This document shows, piece after piece, positions 36,269 through 44,996 of a stretch of DNA of 64,000 bases. Below the pieces are notes generated by a model that was given only the letters and a program-made list of their open reading frames with translations, was not told the origin of the DNA and ran no database searches. The translations under genes were made by a program, and so were the position numbers. Position 1 is the stretch's first letter; each line of letters begins with the position of its first letter. The stretch is from Micrococcales bacterium (GTDB lineage Bacteria > Actinomycetota > Actinomycetes > Actinomycetales > Cellulomonadaceae): contig WRMB01000005.1 in NCBI GenBank assembly GCA_009777345.1, positions 25,733 through 89,732 on the forward strand, read 5' to 3'.

Positions 36269-36274
36269 GATACT
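36269..36274 (+). promoter_or_regulatory. Candidate -10 (GATACT) of cydD
   Basis: GATACT ends 6 nt before GTG 36281, so the cydD transcript could be leaderless. It follows the terminator-like hairpin of cydB. No clear -35 was identified. Confidence 0.45.
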
Positions 36275-36280
36275 GAAACC

Positions 36281-38023
36281 GTGAAGCCACTCGATCCCCG
36301 ACTGCTCACCTATGCCCGAGCAGCTCGCGGGTACCTGGCCCTGACTGTCGCGACGGGGCTGGTCACCGCCGGTCTGGTCATCGCCCAGGCGGTTCTCCTC
36401 GGCCGGGTGCTCGGCCAGGTCGTGGTGGCCGCGGGGTCGGTCGACGCCGGTATAGCGCCCGATCCGCTGCCGCTGGCCGCCGTCACCAGCGCCATCGTCT
36501 GGCTGGTCGTCGTCATGGTCGTCCGCGCGGTCAGCACCACCGTGCAGGAACGTTTCGCCCACCGGGCCGCCACCAACGCCGTCAACGAGCTGCGCGAACG
36601 CCTCGTCACCCACGGCGCCCGGCTGGGGCCGCGCTGGCTGGCCTCCGGCGAGGGCCCGGCGCTGGTCACCCTGGCCACCCGCGGCCTGGACAATCTCGAA
36701 CCGTATTTCGTGCGCTACCTGCCGCAGCTGGTCCTGGCCGCTACCCTCACCCCGCTGACCTGGGTCGTCGTGCTGTCCTATGACTGGTTCTCCGCCGTGC
36801 TCGTAGCGGTTGCCGTGCCGCTGATCCCGGTGTTCATGATCCTGGTCGGCAGGATGACCGAGGGCCGCTCCGCCCGGCAGCTGACGGTGATGAAGCGGCT
36901 CGGCACCCAGATGCTCGACCTCGTCGCCGGGCTGCCGACGCTGCGGACGTTCGGTCGTCAGGCCGGACCGGCCACCCGGGTCCGCCAGCTCGGCGACACG
37001 CACCGGCGGGCCACGCTGTCGACCCTGAAGATCGCCTTCCTGTCCGGTATGGTCCTGGAGCTCCTGGCGACCTTCGGGGTCGCCCTGGTCGCGGTGTTCA
37101 TCGGGTTCAAGCTGCGCGACGGCGGCACCGACCTGGTCACCGCGCTGACCGTGCTGATCCTCGCCCCGGAGGTGTTCGGGCCGTTGCGGCAGGTCGGCAC
37201 CCAGTTCCACGCATCGACCGACGGGGTCGCCGCCGCCGAGTCGGCCTTCAAGGTCCTCGACACACCCCTGCCGCCGTCGGGCACCACGCCCTGCCCCGAC
37301 CTGCGCACCGCCACTGTCGCCCTGACCGGGGTCGGTGTGCGGTCCACCGGCGGCTGGACCCCCGACGGGCTGGACCTGACCCTCGCCCCGGGCCGGGTGA
37401 CCGCGCTGGTCGGCCCGTCCGGCACCGGCAAGTCCACCACCGTGGAGGTGGTGCTCGGCCTGCTGCACCCCGACCGGGGCGGCGTAGCGGTCCGGACCGC
37501 CTCCGACCAGGACCCGACCACCCAGGGGCTCGACCTCGCGAACCTCGACCTGCGCTCCTACTGGGACCAGATCGCCTGGCTCCCGCAACGGCCTTTCCTG
37601 GAACCGGGCACCCTGCAGGCACTGCTCGGCCACCCCGACCCCGCCGACCGCGACCGGGCTGCCACGCTGACCGGGCTGGACACGGTGGTGGCCGACCTGC
37701 CGGACGGCTGGGACACCGAGCTGGGCCGCGGCGGTACCGGCCTGTCGGTCGGCCAGCGGCAGCGGGTGGCGCTGACCCGGGCCCTGCTGGCCCCCGCTCC
37801 CCTGGTGGTGCTGGACGAGCCCACCGCGCACCTGGACGCCCACGGCGAGTCCGTGGTGCTAGACACCGTCGCGGCGCTGCGCGCGGCCGGTTCGGCCGTG
37901 CTGCTCGTCGCGCACCGCGCCTCGCTGGTCGCGACCGCCGACGACGTGGTCACCGTCACCGCCCGCCCCCAGACCGCGGACGAGACCGACGCACCGGCCG
38001 CCGTGAGGCAGGGACTGGCATGA
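36281..38023 (+). CDS. cydD: ABC exporter subunit CydD for cytochrome bd assembly
   Basis: 580 residues from GTG 36281, chosen for the promoter spacing and because earlier frame lies in the cydB end and hairpin. Membrane domain with six spans (about 1-310), then a nucleotide-binding domain: Walker A GPSGTGKSTT, signature LSVGQRQRVALTRAL, Walker B LVVLDEPTAHLD, H-loop AHRAS. CydDC exports reductant (cysteine or glutathione in E. coli) or handles haem and is needed for bd oxidase assembly. The stop overlaps cydC by 4 nt. Confidence 0.93.
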   Translation: MKPLDPRLLTYARAARGYLALTVATGLVTAGLVIAQAVLLGRVLGQVVVAAGSVDAGIAPDPLPLAAVTSAIVWLVVVMVVRAVSTTVQERFAHRAATNAVNELRERLVTHGARLGPRWLASGEGPALVTLATRGLDNLEPYFVRYLPQLVLAATLTPLTWVVVLSYDWFSAVLVAVAVPLIPVFMILVGRMTEGRSARQLTVMKRLGTQMLDLVAGLPTLRTFGRQAGPATRVRQLGDTHRRATLSTLKIAFLSGMVLELLATFGVALVAVFIGFKLRDGGTDLVTALTVLILAPEVFGPLRQVGTQFHASTDGVAAAESAFKVLDTPLPPSGTTPCPDLRTATVALTGVGVRSTGGWTPDGLDLTLAPGRVTALVGPSGTGKSTTVEVVLGLLHPDRGGVAVRTASDQDPTTQGLDLANLDLRSYWDQIAWLPQRPFLEPGTLQALLGHPDPADRDRAATLTGLDTVVADLPDGWDTELGRGGTGLSVGQRQRVALTRALLAPAPLVVLDEPTAHLDAHGESVVLDTVAALRAAGSAVLLVAHRASLVATADDVVTVTARPQTADETDAPAAVRQGLA

Positions 38024-40011
38024 GCACCACCCAGACCGCCCCCCCGACGACGCTGACCCCGCCCGACACCCCGCGGACGCGCGGCACGCTGCTGCGCGCC
38101 GTCCGGCTCACCGGGGTCCGGCCCCTGGCCGTGATCACCTCCATCGGGCTGGGCACGCTCGCCCTGGGCTGCGCGGTCGCGCTCGGCGCGACGTCCGCGT
38201 GGCTGATCGCCCGGGCGTCGCAGATGCCGCCGGTGGTCGCACTGAGCCTGGCGGCGACCGCGGTGCGGGCCTTCGGCCTGGGCCGCGGGGTCATGCGCTA
38301 TCTCGAACGCCTGGCCTCCCACAGCACCGCGCTGAGCGGGATGACGAACCTGCGCACCACCGTGTACGCCCGGCTGGCGGAGGGCACGCCCGAGGCGGTG
38401 CTGCGGGTGCGCCGCGGCGACCTGCTGGCCCGGGTCGGCGCCGACGTGGACGAGGTCGGCTTCCTCGTGGTGCGGGCCCTGATCCCGCTCGGCGTGGCTG
38501 TCACCCTCGGTGTGGGCACCTGCATCGCCATGGCCGTCCTGTGGCTCCCGGCGGGTATCGCGCTGGCCGGGTGCCTGCTCGTCGCCGGGTGGCTGGCCCC
38601 GACGCTGACCGCGGTCTCGGTGCGGCGCGCCGAGCAGCGGGCCGCGGCGGCCCGGGCCCGGATGAACGCGGTGGCGCTGGGCATGCTCGACGACGCCGGT
38701 CCGATGACGGTCGCCGGGCGCACCCCGGTCGAGGTCGCCCGCCTCGAAACGGCCGACGCCGATATCGCCCGGGCGGTCGACCGGTCCGCGGCTCCCGCCG
38801 CCCTGGCCGCCGGGCTGGGCCTGCTCGCCCAGGCCGCCGCCGTGGTCGTCGCCCTGGTCACCGGCATCCCCGCGGTCGAGCAGGGTCGGCTCGCCCCCAC
38901 CATGCTGGCGGTCGTCGTGCTCACCCCGCTGGCGGCGTTCGAGGCCACGCAGGTCCTGCCTGCCGCCGCGGTCCAGCTGCAGCGCTCCCGGGCCGCGGCG
39001 GCCCGCATCCTGGCGCTGCTGGACTCGGCACAGCCCACCGGCGCCGAACCAGCGCCGCTCGACTTCGACCAGCGTGTCGCCGTCGCCGAGGCGGACGACG
39101 AACGGCTCGGCGACCTGATCGCCGAGCTGTCCGAGGACGACCAGGCCGAGATCCTGCGCGCCCTGGGCCCGGACCGGGCAGCTACCTTCCTGGACGGCGA
39201 CGGCCTCGCGCCGACCGACCGCCTCCGGCAGGCCGCGGCCCGCCCCGGACCCGTGGTCCGACCGCTGCGCGCCACCGCACTGGCCTGCGGCTGGACCGGC
39301 CGCGACCCGGTGGTCACCGAGGTGGACCTCGACCTGGAGGTGGGCCGCACGGTCGCGGTCGCCGGACCGTCCGGGGCGGGCAAGACGACGCTGCTGCTCA
39401 CCCTGGCGGGACTGCTGCCGGTCCGGGGCGGGCGTCTGCGGCTCGGCGACCACGACCTGGACACCCTGGACCGCGGCGACATCGTCCGGTCCGTGGTGGC
39501 CACCACCGAGGACGCGCACGTCTTCGGCACCACCGTGCTGGAGAACCTGCGGGTAGCCCGCGGCGACGTCGAGGACGCCGAGGCCCGCCGCGTGCTGGAC
39601 GACGTCGGCCTCGGCCCGTGGCTGGCGGCGCTGCCCGACGGGCTGGACACGCTGCTCGGCCCGGACGCACGCACGGTGTCCGGCGGCGAGCGGCGGCGTC
39701 TGCTGCTGGCCCGGGCCCTGCTGGCCCCGGCCCCGCTGCTGCTGGTCGACGAGCCCGGCGAGCACCTCGACCCGGCGTCAGCCGACCGGATCATCACCGA
39801 CCTGCTGACCCCCCGACCCGACCGGGGTGTGCTGGTGGTGACCCACCGGATCAGCCCGCTGGGCGCCGCCGACGAGGTGCTGTGGATCGAGCACGGCCGG
39901 GTCGCGGCCCGTGGCAAGCACACCGCGCTGCTGACCGACGTACCGGGCTACGCCGCGGCGGCACAGCGCGAGCGCGTCGAGGAAGAACGCTCCGAGGAGG
40001 GCGGACGATGA
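38020..40011 (+). CDS. cydC: ABC exporter subunit CydC, with an extra segment between membrane and ATPase domains
   Basis: 663 residues, ATGA overlap with cydD. Six-span membrane domain (about 30-325), nucleotide-binding domain from ~420: Walker A GPSGAGKTTLL, signature VSGGERRRLLLARAL, Walker B LLLVDEPGEHLD, H-loop THRIS. Between them, residues ~340-415 contain a helical segment (LSEDDQAEILRALGPDRAA) resembling the acidic helical repeats of MgtE-N-type domains, which typical CydC lacks. It ends with a charged tail and overlaps the kinase gene by 4 nt, so cydD, cydC and the kinase are coupled. Confidence 0.92.
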   Translation: MSTTQTAPPTTLTPPDTPRTRGTLLRAVRLTGVRPLAVITSIGLGTLALGCAVALGATSAWLIARASQMPPVVALSLAATAVRAFGLGRGVMRYLERLASHSTALSGMTNLRTTVYARLAEGTPEAVLRVRRGDLLARVGADVDEVGFLVVRALIPLGVAVTLGVGTCIAMAVLWLPAGIALAGCLLVAGWLAPTLTAVSVRRAEQRAAAARARMNAVALGMLDDAGPMTVAGRTPVEVARLETADADIARAVDRSAAPAALAAGLGLLAQAAAVVVALVTGIPAVEQGRLAPTMLAVVVLTPLAAFEATQVLPAAAVQLQRSRAAAARILALLDSAQPTGAEPAPLDFDQRVAVAEADDERLGDLIAELSEDDQAEILRALGPDRAATFLDGDGLAPTDRLRQAAARPGPVVRPLRATALACGWTGRDPVVTEVDLDLEVGRTVAVAGPSGAGKTTLLLTLAGLLPVRGGRLRLGDHDLDTLDRGDIVRSVVATTEDAHVFGTTVLENLRVARGDVEDAEARRVLDDVGLGPWLAALPDGLDTLLGPDARTVSGGERRRLLLARALLAPAPLLLVDEPGEHLDPASADRIITDLLTPRPDRGVLVVTHRISPLGAADEVLWIEHGRVAARGKHTALLTDVPGYAAAAQRERVEEERSEEGGR

Positions 40012-41684
40012 GCGACCAGCCGACCGTCGACGACGTCGACCTCATGAACGCCGTCCTGTCCATCGCGGGCCAGCTGGAGCTGTCCGCCGTCCTGGAACGC
40101 CTGGTGCAGGCGTCGACGCAGCTCACCGGCGCCCGCTACGCGGCGATCAACGTCCTGGACGACCACCACTCGGTGGCTTTCGTGCAGAGCGGGGTCGACG
40201 GCGATACCGCCCACCGCATCGGCGAGGCCCCCAACGCCTGCCGGGTGCTCAGCGAGATTCCCGCCGTCGGGGCGCTCCGGCTGGACGATATCGAGCAGCA
40301 CCCGGCTTTCGACGGCTGGCCGGACCACCATCCGTCGATGCACGCCTTCCTCGGGACCTCGATCCGGGTCGGCGGGCAGGTGTTCGGCCAGGTCTACCTG
40401 GCCGACAAGCCGGACGGGTTCACCGCCCGCGACGAGCGGCGGATGCTGTGCCTGGCCGCGACCACCGGCGTCGCGGTGGCCAACGCCCGGCTCTACGCCG
40501 AGGCCGAACGCGGCGAACGCTGGCAGAAAGCCGCCCAGGAGATCGCCACGATGCTGCTGGAAGGCCTCGACGAAGAAGAGGCGCTGGCCCATATCGGCCG
40601 CAAGGCCCGGGAGGTCGCCCAGGCCGATACCGTCGCCCTGGTCATGCCCGGGCTGGACGGCGAGCTGATCGTCGAGCTGGCCGACGGCCACGCCGCAGGC
40701 ACCCTGCTGGGCCAGGTGATGCCCGCCGACGGGCGCACCGCGGCGGTGCTGTCCGAGGGTCGGGGCATCGTCCTGCGGTCGTTGGCGGACAGCCCGGTCG
40801 CCGCGATGCGCCCCTTCGGCCCGGCCATGTACGCACCGATGCAGACCGGGGCCCGGGGCGTCGGGGTGCTCGTCCTGCTGCGTCGGGTCGGCGCGCAGAC
40901 CTTCGAAGAGGTCGACCTGGTGACCGCGGAGTCGTTCGCCGCCCAGGCGGCGCTGGCCTTCGTCCTGGCCGAGGCCCGGCACGCCCAGGACATCGCGGCG
41001 CTGCTGGACGAGCGCGAACGGATCGCCCGGGACCTGCACGACCTGGCGATCCAGCAGCTGTTCGCCACGGGCATGCAGCTGGAGTCGGCCCGGCGCCGGG
41101 CCGTGGCCGGCGGGCTGGACCCCGGTGAGGTGGCCCACCTCCTCGACCAGGCCCTGGACAACGTCGACGGATCGGTGCGGGAGATCCGCGGTATCGTGCA
41201 CGCCCTGCGCGACCCGGACGAGGCCACGTCGCTGGTCGAGCGGCTGCGCCGGGAGGCCTCCCTGGCCCGCACCGGGCTGGGCTTCGCCCCGTCGCTGGTG
41301 CTCGAGCTCGACGGACAGGTGCTGGACGAGCGCGAGTCCGGCGAGGGACTGGTCATCGACGAGGAGATCCTCGACGACCGGGTTACCTCGGAGCTCAACG
41401 ACGACGTCGTCGCCGTGGTCCGCGAGGGCCTGGCCAACGCGGCCCGGCACGCCCACGCCTCGTCGGTCACGGTCTACGTGACGGTCACCGGTCGGGGTCC
41501 GGACGGCACGGTCAGCGTCGAGGTGCGCGACGACGGCCGCGGCCTTCCCCCCGACCGGGCCCGGCACTCCGGCACCGGCAACCTCGCCTCCCGCGCCCAC
41601 AAGCACGGCGGCACCTTCAGCCTCGGCGCCTCCCCCGACGGCCTGGGCACCCTGCTCACCTGGCAGGCCCCCCTCAGCCAGTGA
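40008..41684 (+). CDS. DevS/DosT-like sensor histidine kinase with two GAF domains
   Basis: 558 residues. GAF-A spans ~20-165, GAF-B ~185-325, a HisKA_3 dimerisation domain at ~335-405 with phospho-accepting His344 (RDLHDLAIQQLF), and an HATPase_c domain (NAARHAH, DDGRGLP, GTGNLASRA). GAF-A contains HPAFDGWPDHHPSMHAFLG (His107, His108, His112), which mirrors the haem-binding region of mycobacterial DevS/DosT; which His would be the ligand I cannot say. It is translationally coupled to cydC. It probably senses oxygen or redox state and controls cytochrome bd genes through the regulator at 42529. Confidence 0.85.
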   Translation: MSDQPTVDDVDLMNAVLSIAGQLELSAVLERLVQASTQLTGARYAAINVLDDHHSVAFVQSGVDGDTAHRIGEAPNACRVLSEIPAVGALRLDDIEQHPAFDGWPDHHPSMHAFLGTSIRVGGQVFGQVYLADKPDGFTARDERRMLCLAATTGVAVANARLYAEAERGERWQKAAQEIATMLLEGLDEEEALAHIGRKAREVAQADTVALVMPGLDGELIVELADGHAAGTLLGQVMPADGRTAAVLSEGRGIVLRSLADSPVAAMRPFGPAMYAPMQTGARGVGVLVLLRRVGAQTFEEVDLVTAESFAAQAALAFVLAEARHAQDIAALLDERERIARDLHDLAIQQLFATGMQLESARRRAVAGGLDPGEVAHLLDQALDNVDGSVREIRGIVHALRDPDEATSLVERLRREASLARTGLGFAPSLVLELDGQVLDERESGEGLVIDEEILDDRVTSELNDDVVAVVREGLANAARHAHASSVTVYVTVTGRGPDGTVSVEVRDDGRGLPPDRARHSGTGNLASRAHKHGGTFSLGASPDGLGTLLTWQAPLSQ

Positions 41685-41714
41685 CGGCACAGGTCTCAGG
41701 GTCTCCGCGACCTC

Positions 41715-41739
41715 TGTGATGCCTGTGATGCACTAGTAT
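41715..41739 (+). promoter_or_regulatory. Promoter and operator-like repeats of the vapBC pair
   Basis: Two adjacent 9-bp repeats TGTGATGC(C/A) at 41715-41723 and 41724-41732 abut TAGTAT (41734-41739). The ATG at 41747 is 7 nt downstream, suggesting a leaderless transcript. Toxin-antitoxin operons are usually repressed by their own antitoxin at such repeats. Confidence 0.55.
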
Positions 41740-41746
41740 TGATGTC

Positions 41747-41992
41747 ATGCGCACCACGGTATCGATCGACGACAGCCTGCTGGCCGCCGCCAAGCAGCGT
41801 GCTCAGCAGCGGCAGACGACCTTGGGGGCCTGTATCGAAGACGCTCTACGGCTGCTCCTCACCGAACCGGCGCCGTCCTCGTCGCACCCGGTGACCTTGC
41901 CGACGATGGGCGGTCGAGGTTTCCGCCCGGGGATCGACCCGACGTCGAACCGGTCGATGCTCGACGCTCTCGACGACGAGGCCGCCCGGTGA
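41747..41992 (+). CDS. Ribbon-helix-helix antitoxin, VapB-type
   Basis: 81 residues. The N-terminus MRTTVSIDDSLLAAAKQRA is a typical ribbon-helix-helix strand and first helix. The C-terminus (GGRGFRPGIDPTSNRSMLDA) is the disordered toxin-binding tail, with a LDALDDEAAR end common to VapB proteins. It overlaps the toxin gene by 4 nt. It should neutralise the PIN toxin and repress the operon. Confidence 0.88.
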   Translation: MRTTVSIDDSLLAAAKQRAQQRQTTLGACIEDALRLLLTEPAPSSSHPVTLPTMGGRGFRPGIDPTSNRSMLDALDDEAAR

Positions 41993-42417
41993 TCGTCGTC
42001 GACGTCAACGTCCTCGTCGCGACGTTCCGCACCGACCACCCCCAGCACGAGGCCGCCTCGGCCTGGCTCAACCCCGTCCTGGCCGACCCCTCAGCGGCTG
42101 TCGTCGTACCTGACCTGGTGTGGGTCGGGTTCGTCCGCATCGTCACCAATGTGCGGATACTCAACGATCCAGCCGACACGGCCCAGGCGGCCGGTTTCGT
42201 CGAAGCGGTCGTCGCCACGCCTGGGTACCGGAGCGTACCTGGCCTGACGACCGGGATCAGCCGCTTCACCGACGTGTGCAAGGAGGCCAACGCGACCGCG
42301 AACCTCGTCACCGACGCATATATCGCCGCGGTAGCACTGTCGCTGGGGTGCCCGGTGGCGTCGTTCGACAGGGACTTCCGCCGGTTCGACGGACTCACCA
42401 TCGTCGTCCCGCAGTGA
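41989..42417 (+). CDS. PIN-domain toxin, VapC-type
   Basis: 142 residues, GTG start coupled to the antitoxin by overlap. PIN-domain acidic residues are visible: Asp5 (VVDVNVLVA), an internal Glu (FVEAVVAT region), Asp of TDAYIAA and Asp of ASFDRDFRRFDG. The family cleaves tRNA or rRNA in a Mg-dependent way. This pair lies between a histidine kinase and its likely response regulator, so it is an insertion into the cyd/two-component module. Confidence 0.9.
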   Translation: MIVVDVNVLVATFRTDHPQHEAASAWLNPVLADPSAAVVVPDLVWVGFVRIVTNVRILNDPADTAQAAGFVEAVVATPGYRSVPGLTTGISRFTDVCKEANATANLVTDAYIAAVALSLGCPVASFDRDFRRFDGLTIVVPQ

Positions 42418-42528
42418 GTGCCTGACAGTCCCTCAACCAGCGACAGCCCGGCTGCTCAACCGGTGAACTGCGTTCGGGTCGAAGTACGGTCACGCCGTCG
42501 CGCAGCGCGGCAGGCCCTCGCTCACGGC

Positions 42529-43209
42529 TCAGCGGCCGGGCTCGGCGCGCCAGCCAGCGTGCTTGCGGGCGGCGACCCAGGCGGCGACCTGGGTGCGGCG
42601 CTGCAGGCCCATCTTGGCCAGCAGCGACGTGATGTGGTTCTTTACGGTCTTCTCGGCCACGCCGAGCCGTTCGGCGATCTCCCGGTTGGACAGGCCGTCG
42701 CCGATGAGGTCGAGCACCTTGAGCTCGCTCGGGGTGAGGTTCTCCGTGGGGTCCTCGTGCCCGGCGCGGCGTCGGGTGACGGTACGGTCGTCGAGCAGGG
42801 TCCGGCCGACAGCCACCGCGCGGATCACGTCGGTGATCTCGGCGCCGCGCACCGACTTCAGCAGGTAGGCGGAGGCGCCCGCGTCCAGGGCGGCGGCCAG
42901 GGCGTCGTCGTCGTCGAACGAGGTCAGCACGATGGCCCGGGCGCTGGGCAGCGCCTCGCGCACCGCCTGCATGAGGTCGATACCGGTCCCGTCGGGCAGC
43001 TGCAGGTCGACGAGCATAACCTTGGGACGGACCAGGGACGCCCGGCGGATCCCGTCGGCGACAGAACCCGCCTCGGCGACCACGGTCATACCGTCGGCGC
43101 GTTCCACGACTTCGGCGATCCCCCGCCGGACCACCTCATGGTCGTCGACGATCATCACGGAGATCGGACCTGGCCGCTCGGCGGCGGGCGTCTGGCCGGT
43201 GTGGTTCAC
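42529..43209 (-). CDS. DevR/DosR-like response regulator (NarL/LuxR family)
   Basis: 226 residues. Receiver domain with VMIVDDHEVVRRG, the phosphorylated Asp in VMLVDLQLPDGTG, Thr/Ser in VLTSFDDDD and Lys in YLLKSVRG. The C-terminal LuxR helix-turn-helix reads NREIAERLGVAEKTVKNHI, very close to DevR of mycobacteria, including LAKMGLQRRTQ. A TAGTAT hexamer 6 nt before GTG 43209 suggests a leaderless transcript. Convergent with the kinase gene, from which it is separated by vapBC. Partner of the DevS-like kinase by inference. Confidence 0.88.
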   Translation of the reverse strand: MNHTGQTPAAERPGPISVMIVDDHEVVRRGIAEVVERADGMTVVAEAGSVADGIRRASLVRPKVMLVDLQLPDGTGIDLMQAVREALPSARAIVLTSFDDDDALAAALDAGASAYLLKSVRGAEITDVIRAVAVGRTLLDDRTVTRRRAGHEDPTENLTPSELKVLDLIGDGLSNREIAERLGVAEKTVKNHITSLLAKMGLQRRTQVAAWVAARKHAGWRAEPGR

Positions 43210-43215
43210 CCCCGC

Positions 43216-43221
43216 ATACTA
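43216..43221 (-). promoter_or_regulatory. Candidate -10 (TAGTAT) of the DevR-like gene
   Basis: TAGTAT on the minus strand ends 6 nt before GTG 43209. It is the same hexamer as in the vapBC promoter. The adjacent 43222-43357 region shows no gene. Confidence 0.45.
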
Positions 43222-43357
43222 ACGACTTCGCCCATTTCAGGGCACGATATGCCGGTGTTGTGCATGGTGAACCTCGAGCAGATTCGCCCCACCGGATGCA
43301 GGGTCAGGACCATCGATAGCCCACCGTCGCCCGGACAGCGGGTCGGGGGCCCGGACG

Positions 43358-44074
43358 TCAGGTCTCCGACGAGCCTGCGGCGGTCGCGGTGTCCGCCTCG
43401 TCCAGCGCGCGGTAGGCGCGCTCCGCGGCCCGCTGCTCAGCGACCTTCTTGGCCGGGCCGACACCCGAGCCGTACGTGGTGCCGGACAGCACCACCTGGG
43501 CGGTGAACACCCGCTGGTGGTCCGGGCCCTCGCCGCTGACCTGGTACGACGGCGCACCCAACCCCAGGCTGGCCGCGCGCTCCTGCAGCGACGTCTTCCA
43601 GTCCAGGCCCGCGCCCAGGTCAGTGGCGGTGCGCAGCGTCGGACCGACGAGGCGCAGCACCAGCTCCCGGGAGGTCTCCAGGCCGTGCGCCAGGTAGACC
43701 GCGCCGAGCAGGGCCTCCAGGGTGTCGGACAGGATCGAGTCCTTGTCCGGCCCACCAGTGCCCAGCTCGCCCTTGCCGAGCAGCACGAACGACCCGAGGC
43801 CCAGGGTGCGCGCCACGTCCGCGAGCGCCCGCTGCGACACCGTGGCGGCCCGCATCTTCGCCAGGTCGCCCTCTGAGTGACCGGGCAGGGCCCGGTACAG
43901 GTACTCAGTGACGACCAGCCCCAGCACCGTGTCGCCGAGGAACTCCAGACGCTCGTTGGTCGGGATACCGCCAGCCTCGTGCGCGAACGAACGGTGGGTC
44001 AGGGCAAGCACCAGCAGCTCGGGGTCGATATCGACTCCGAGCCGGTCCAGCAACGCCCGGCTGGGGTGCCCCAT
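43358..44074 (-). CDS. rnc: Ribonuclease III
   Basis: 238 residues. The signature [20 protein letters not shown] carries the catalytic Glu and Asp; a second acidic cluster is in [15 protein letters not shown]-terminal double-stranded-RNA-binding domain follows ([15 protein letters not shown], then a [18 protein letters not shown] helix). It cleaves rRNA precursors and duplex RNAs. It lies downstream of rpmF with a 22-nt gap, the conserved DUF177-rpmF-rnc order. Confidence 0.95.
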   Translation of the reverse strand: MGHPSRALLDRLGVDIDPELLVLALTHRSFAHEAGGIPTNERLEFLGDTVLGLVVTEYLYRALPGHSEGDLAKMRAATVSQRALADVARTLGLGSFVLLGKGELGTGGPDKDSILSDTLEALLGAVYLAHGLETSRELVLRLVGPTLRTATDLGAGLDWKTSLQERAASLGLGAPSYQVSGEGPDHQRVFTAQVVLSGTTYGSGVGPAKKVAEQRAAERAYRALDEADTATAAGSSET

Positions 44075-44096
44075 GATTGAGCAGAGACCCGGACGG

Positions 44097-44294
44097 TCAG
44101 TAGGTCTCGTGCTCCGAGCGCACGGCCTGGGCCAGGGTGCGATCGCCGTAGACGCCGCAGGCCGGGCACGCCACGTGCGGGCGGCGGGCCGCTCCGCAGC
44201 TGGGGCAGGTGCTCAGGGAGACCGGGGCGGCCTTCCACTGCGACCGGCGGGCACGGGTGTTGGCTCGCGACATCCGCCGCTTGGGAACCGCCAT
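44097..44294 (-). CDS. rpmF: 50S ribosomal protein L32
   Basis: 65 residues from ATG 44294. [20 protein letters not shown] at the N-terminus is diagnostic of L32, with a zinc-binding CPSCG...CPACG pair after it. The C-terminus runs on as [12 protein letters not shown]. It is coupled closely (1 nt) to the DUF177 gene upstream. Confidence 0.96.
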   Translation of the reverse strand: MAVPKRRMSRANTRARRSQWKAAPVSLSTCPSCGAARRPHVACPACGVYGDRTLAQAVRSEHETY

Positions 44295-44295
44295 A

Positions 44296-44871
44296 TCAGC
44301 CTTCTTCCTTGGTCTCGTCCGAACCAGGCAGCCCAGACAGGGCCGCCCAGCGCGGGTCGAACGTCTCGTGCGCGTGGCCCGGGTGGTCCGCCAGCCGCAC
44401 CCCGCACTGGGCGCACAGGCCAGGGCAGTCGCTGCGGCACAGCGGACGGAACGGCAGCGCGGTGACGACCGTGTCCCGCAGGGCGGGTTCGAGGTCGGCC
44501 AGGTCGCCGTCGAGCTCACGCAGGTCCTCGTCGTCGTCACCGTCGGCGGCCGCGGCAGCCTGGCGCTCGGGGTAGACGTACAGCTCCTGCAACCGGACGT
44601 CGACGGGTTGGTCGACCCGGTCCAGGCAGCGCACACACTCCCCGACCGCCCGGCCCCGGACGTCGCCGGTGACCAAGACGCCCTCCGTGACCGCCTCGAG
44701 CCGCAGGTCCAGCTCGAGGTCCGCCCCGGCGGGGATGCCGATGACGCCCGTCCCGAGATCGCCGGGGGCGGCCACGACCCGCCGCACCGGCCGCGTCGAC
44801 CCCGGCTGACGCCCCAGGTCGTACAGGTCCAGCACCAGGGGCGAGCGGTGATCGAGGTGGACCGGGCGCAC
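44296..44871 (-). CDS. DUF177/YceD family protein
   Basis: 191 residues from GTG 44871. It contains the family motif of a Cys cluster, GECVRCLDRVDQPV, and a second one CRSDCPGLCAQCGVRL near the C-terminus. An acidic insert (GDDDEDLRELDGD) separates them. DUF177 proteins lie upstream of rpmF across bacteria and are linked to 23S rRNA processing or accumulation. It heads the DUF177-rpmF-rnc operon behind a good promoter. Confidence 0.9.
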   Translation of the reverse strand: MRPVHLDHRSPLVLDLYDLGRQPGSTRPVRRVVAAPGDLGTGVIGIPAGADLELDLRLEAVTEGVLVTGDVRGRAVGECVRCLDRVDQPVDVRLQELYVYPERQAAAAADGDDDEDLRELDGDLADLEPALRDTVVTALPFRPLCRSDCPGLCAQCGVRLADHPGHAHETFDPRWAALSGLPGSDETKEEG

Positions 44872-44927
44872 GTCAGGCTCTCCTCATCGATCTCGGTCCG
44901 CACCTCGCTCGGCAGGACCAGCGCGCT

Positions 44928-44957
44928 AGTCTACGCGACCCGCGTCACGGTGGACAA
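44928..44957 (-). promoter_or_regulatory. Promoter of the DUF177-rpmF-rnc operon
   Basis: On the minus strand TTGTCC (44957-44952) and TAGACT (44933-44928) are 18 bp apart, a good match to a housekeeping promoter. The predicted start is about 50 nt before GTG 44871. It lies just beyond the stop of the DUF234-type ATPase gene (44997), whose end is close by. Confidence 0.6.
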
Positions 44958-44996
44958 TCTGTCGTCCGTCCCCCTGGCCGGACCTGCGTGGGACTG

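Noticed and set aside
32298..36290. A 1330-residue open frame on the minus strand across cydA and cydB
   Set aside because: It mirrors the codon bias of the sense genes, has no domain pattern (His/Gln/Asp-rich), and both sense proteins are clear.
36281..40011. cydD-cydC as a fusion
   Set aside because: The genes overlap by 4 nt in different frames and remain separate.
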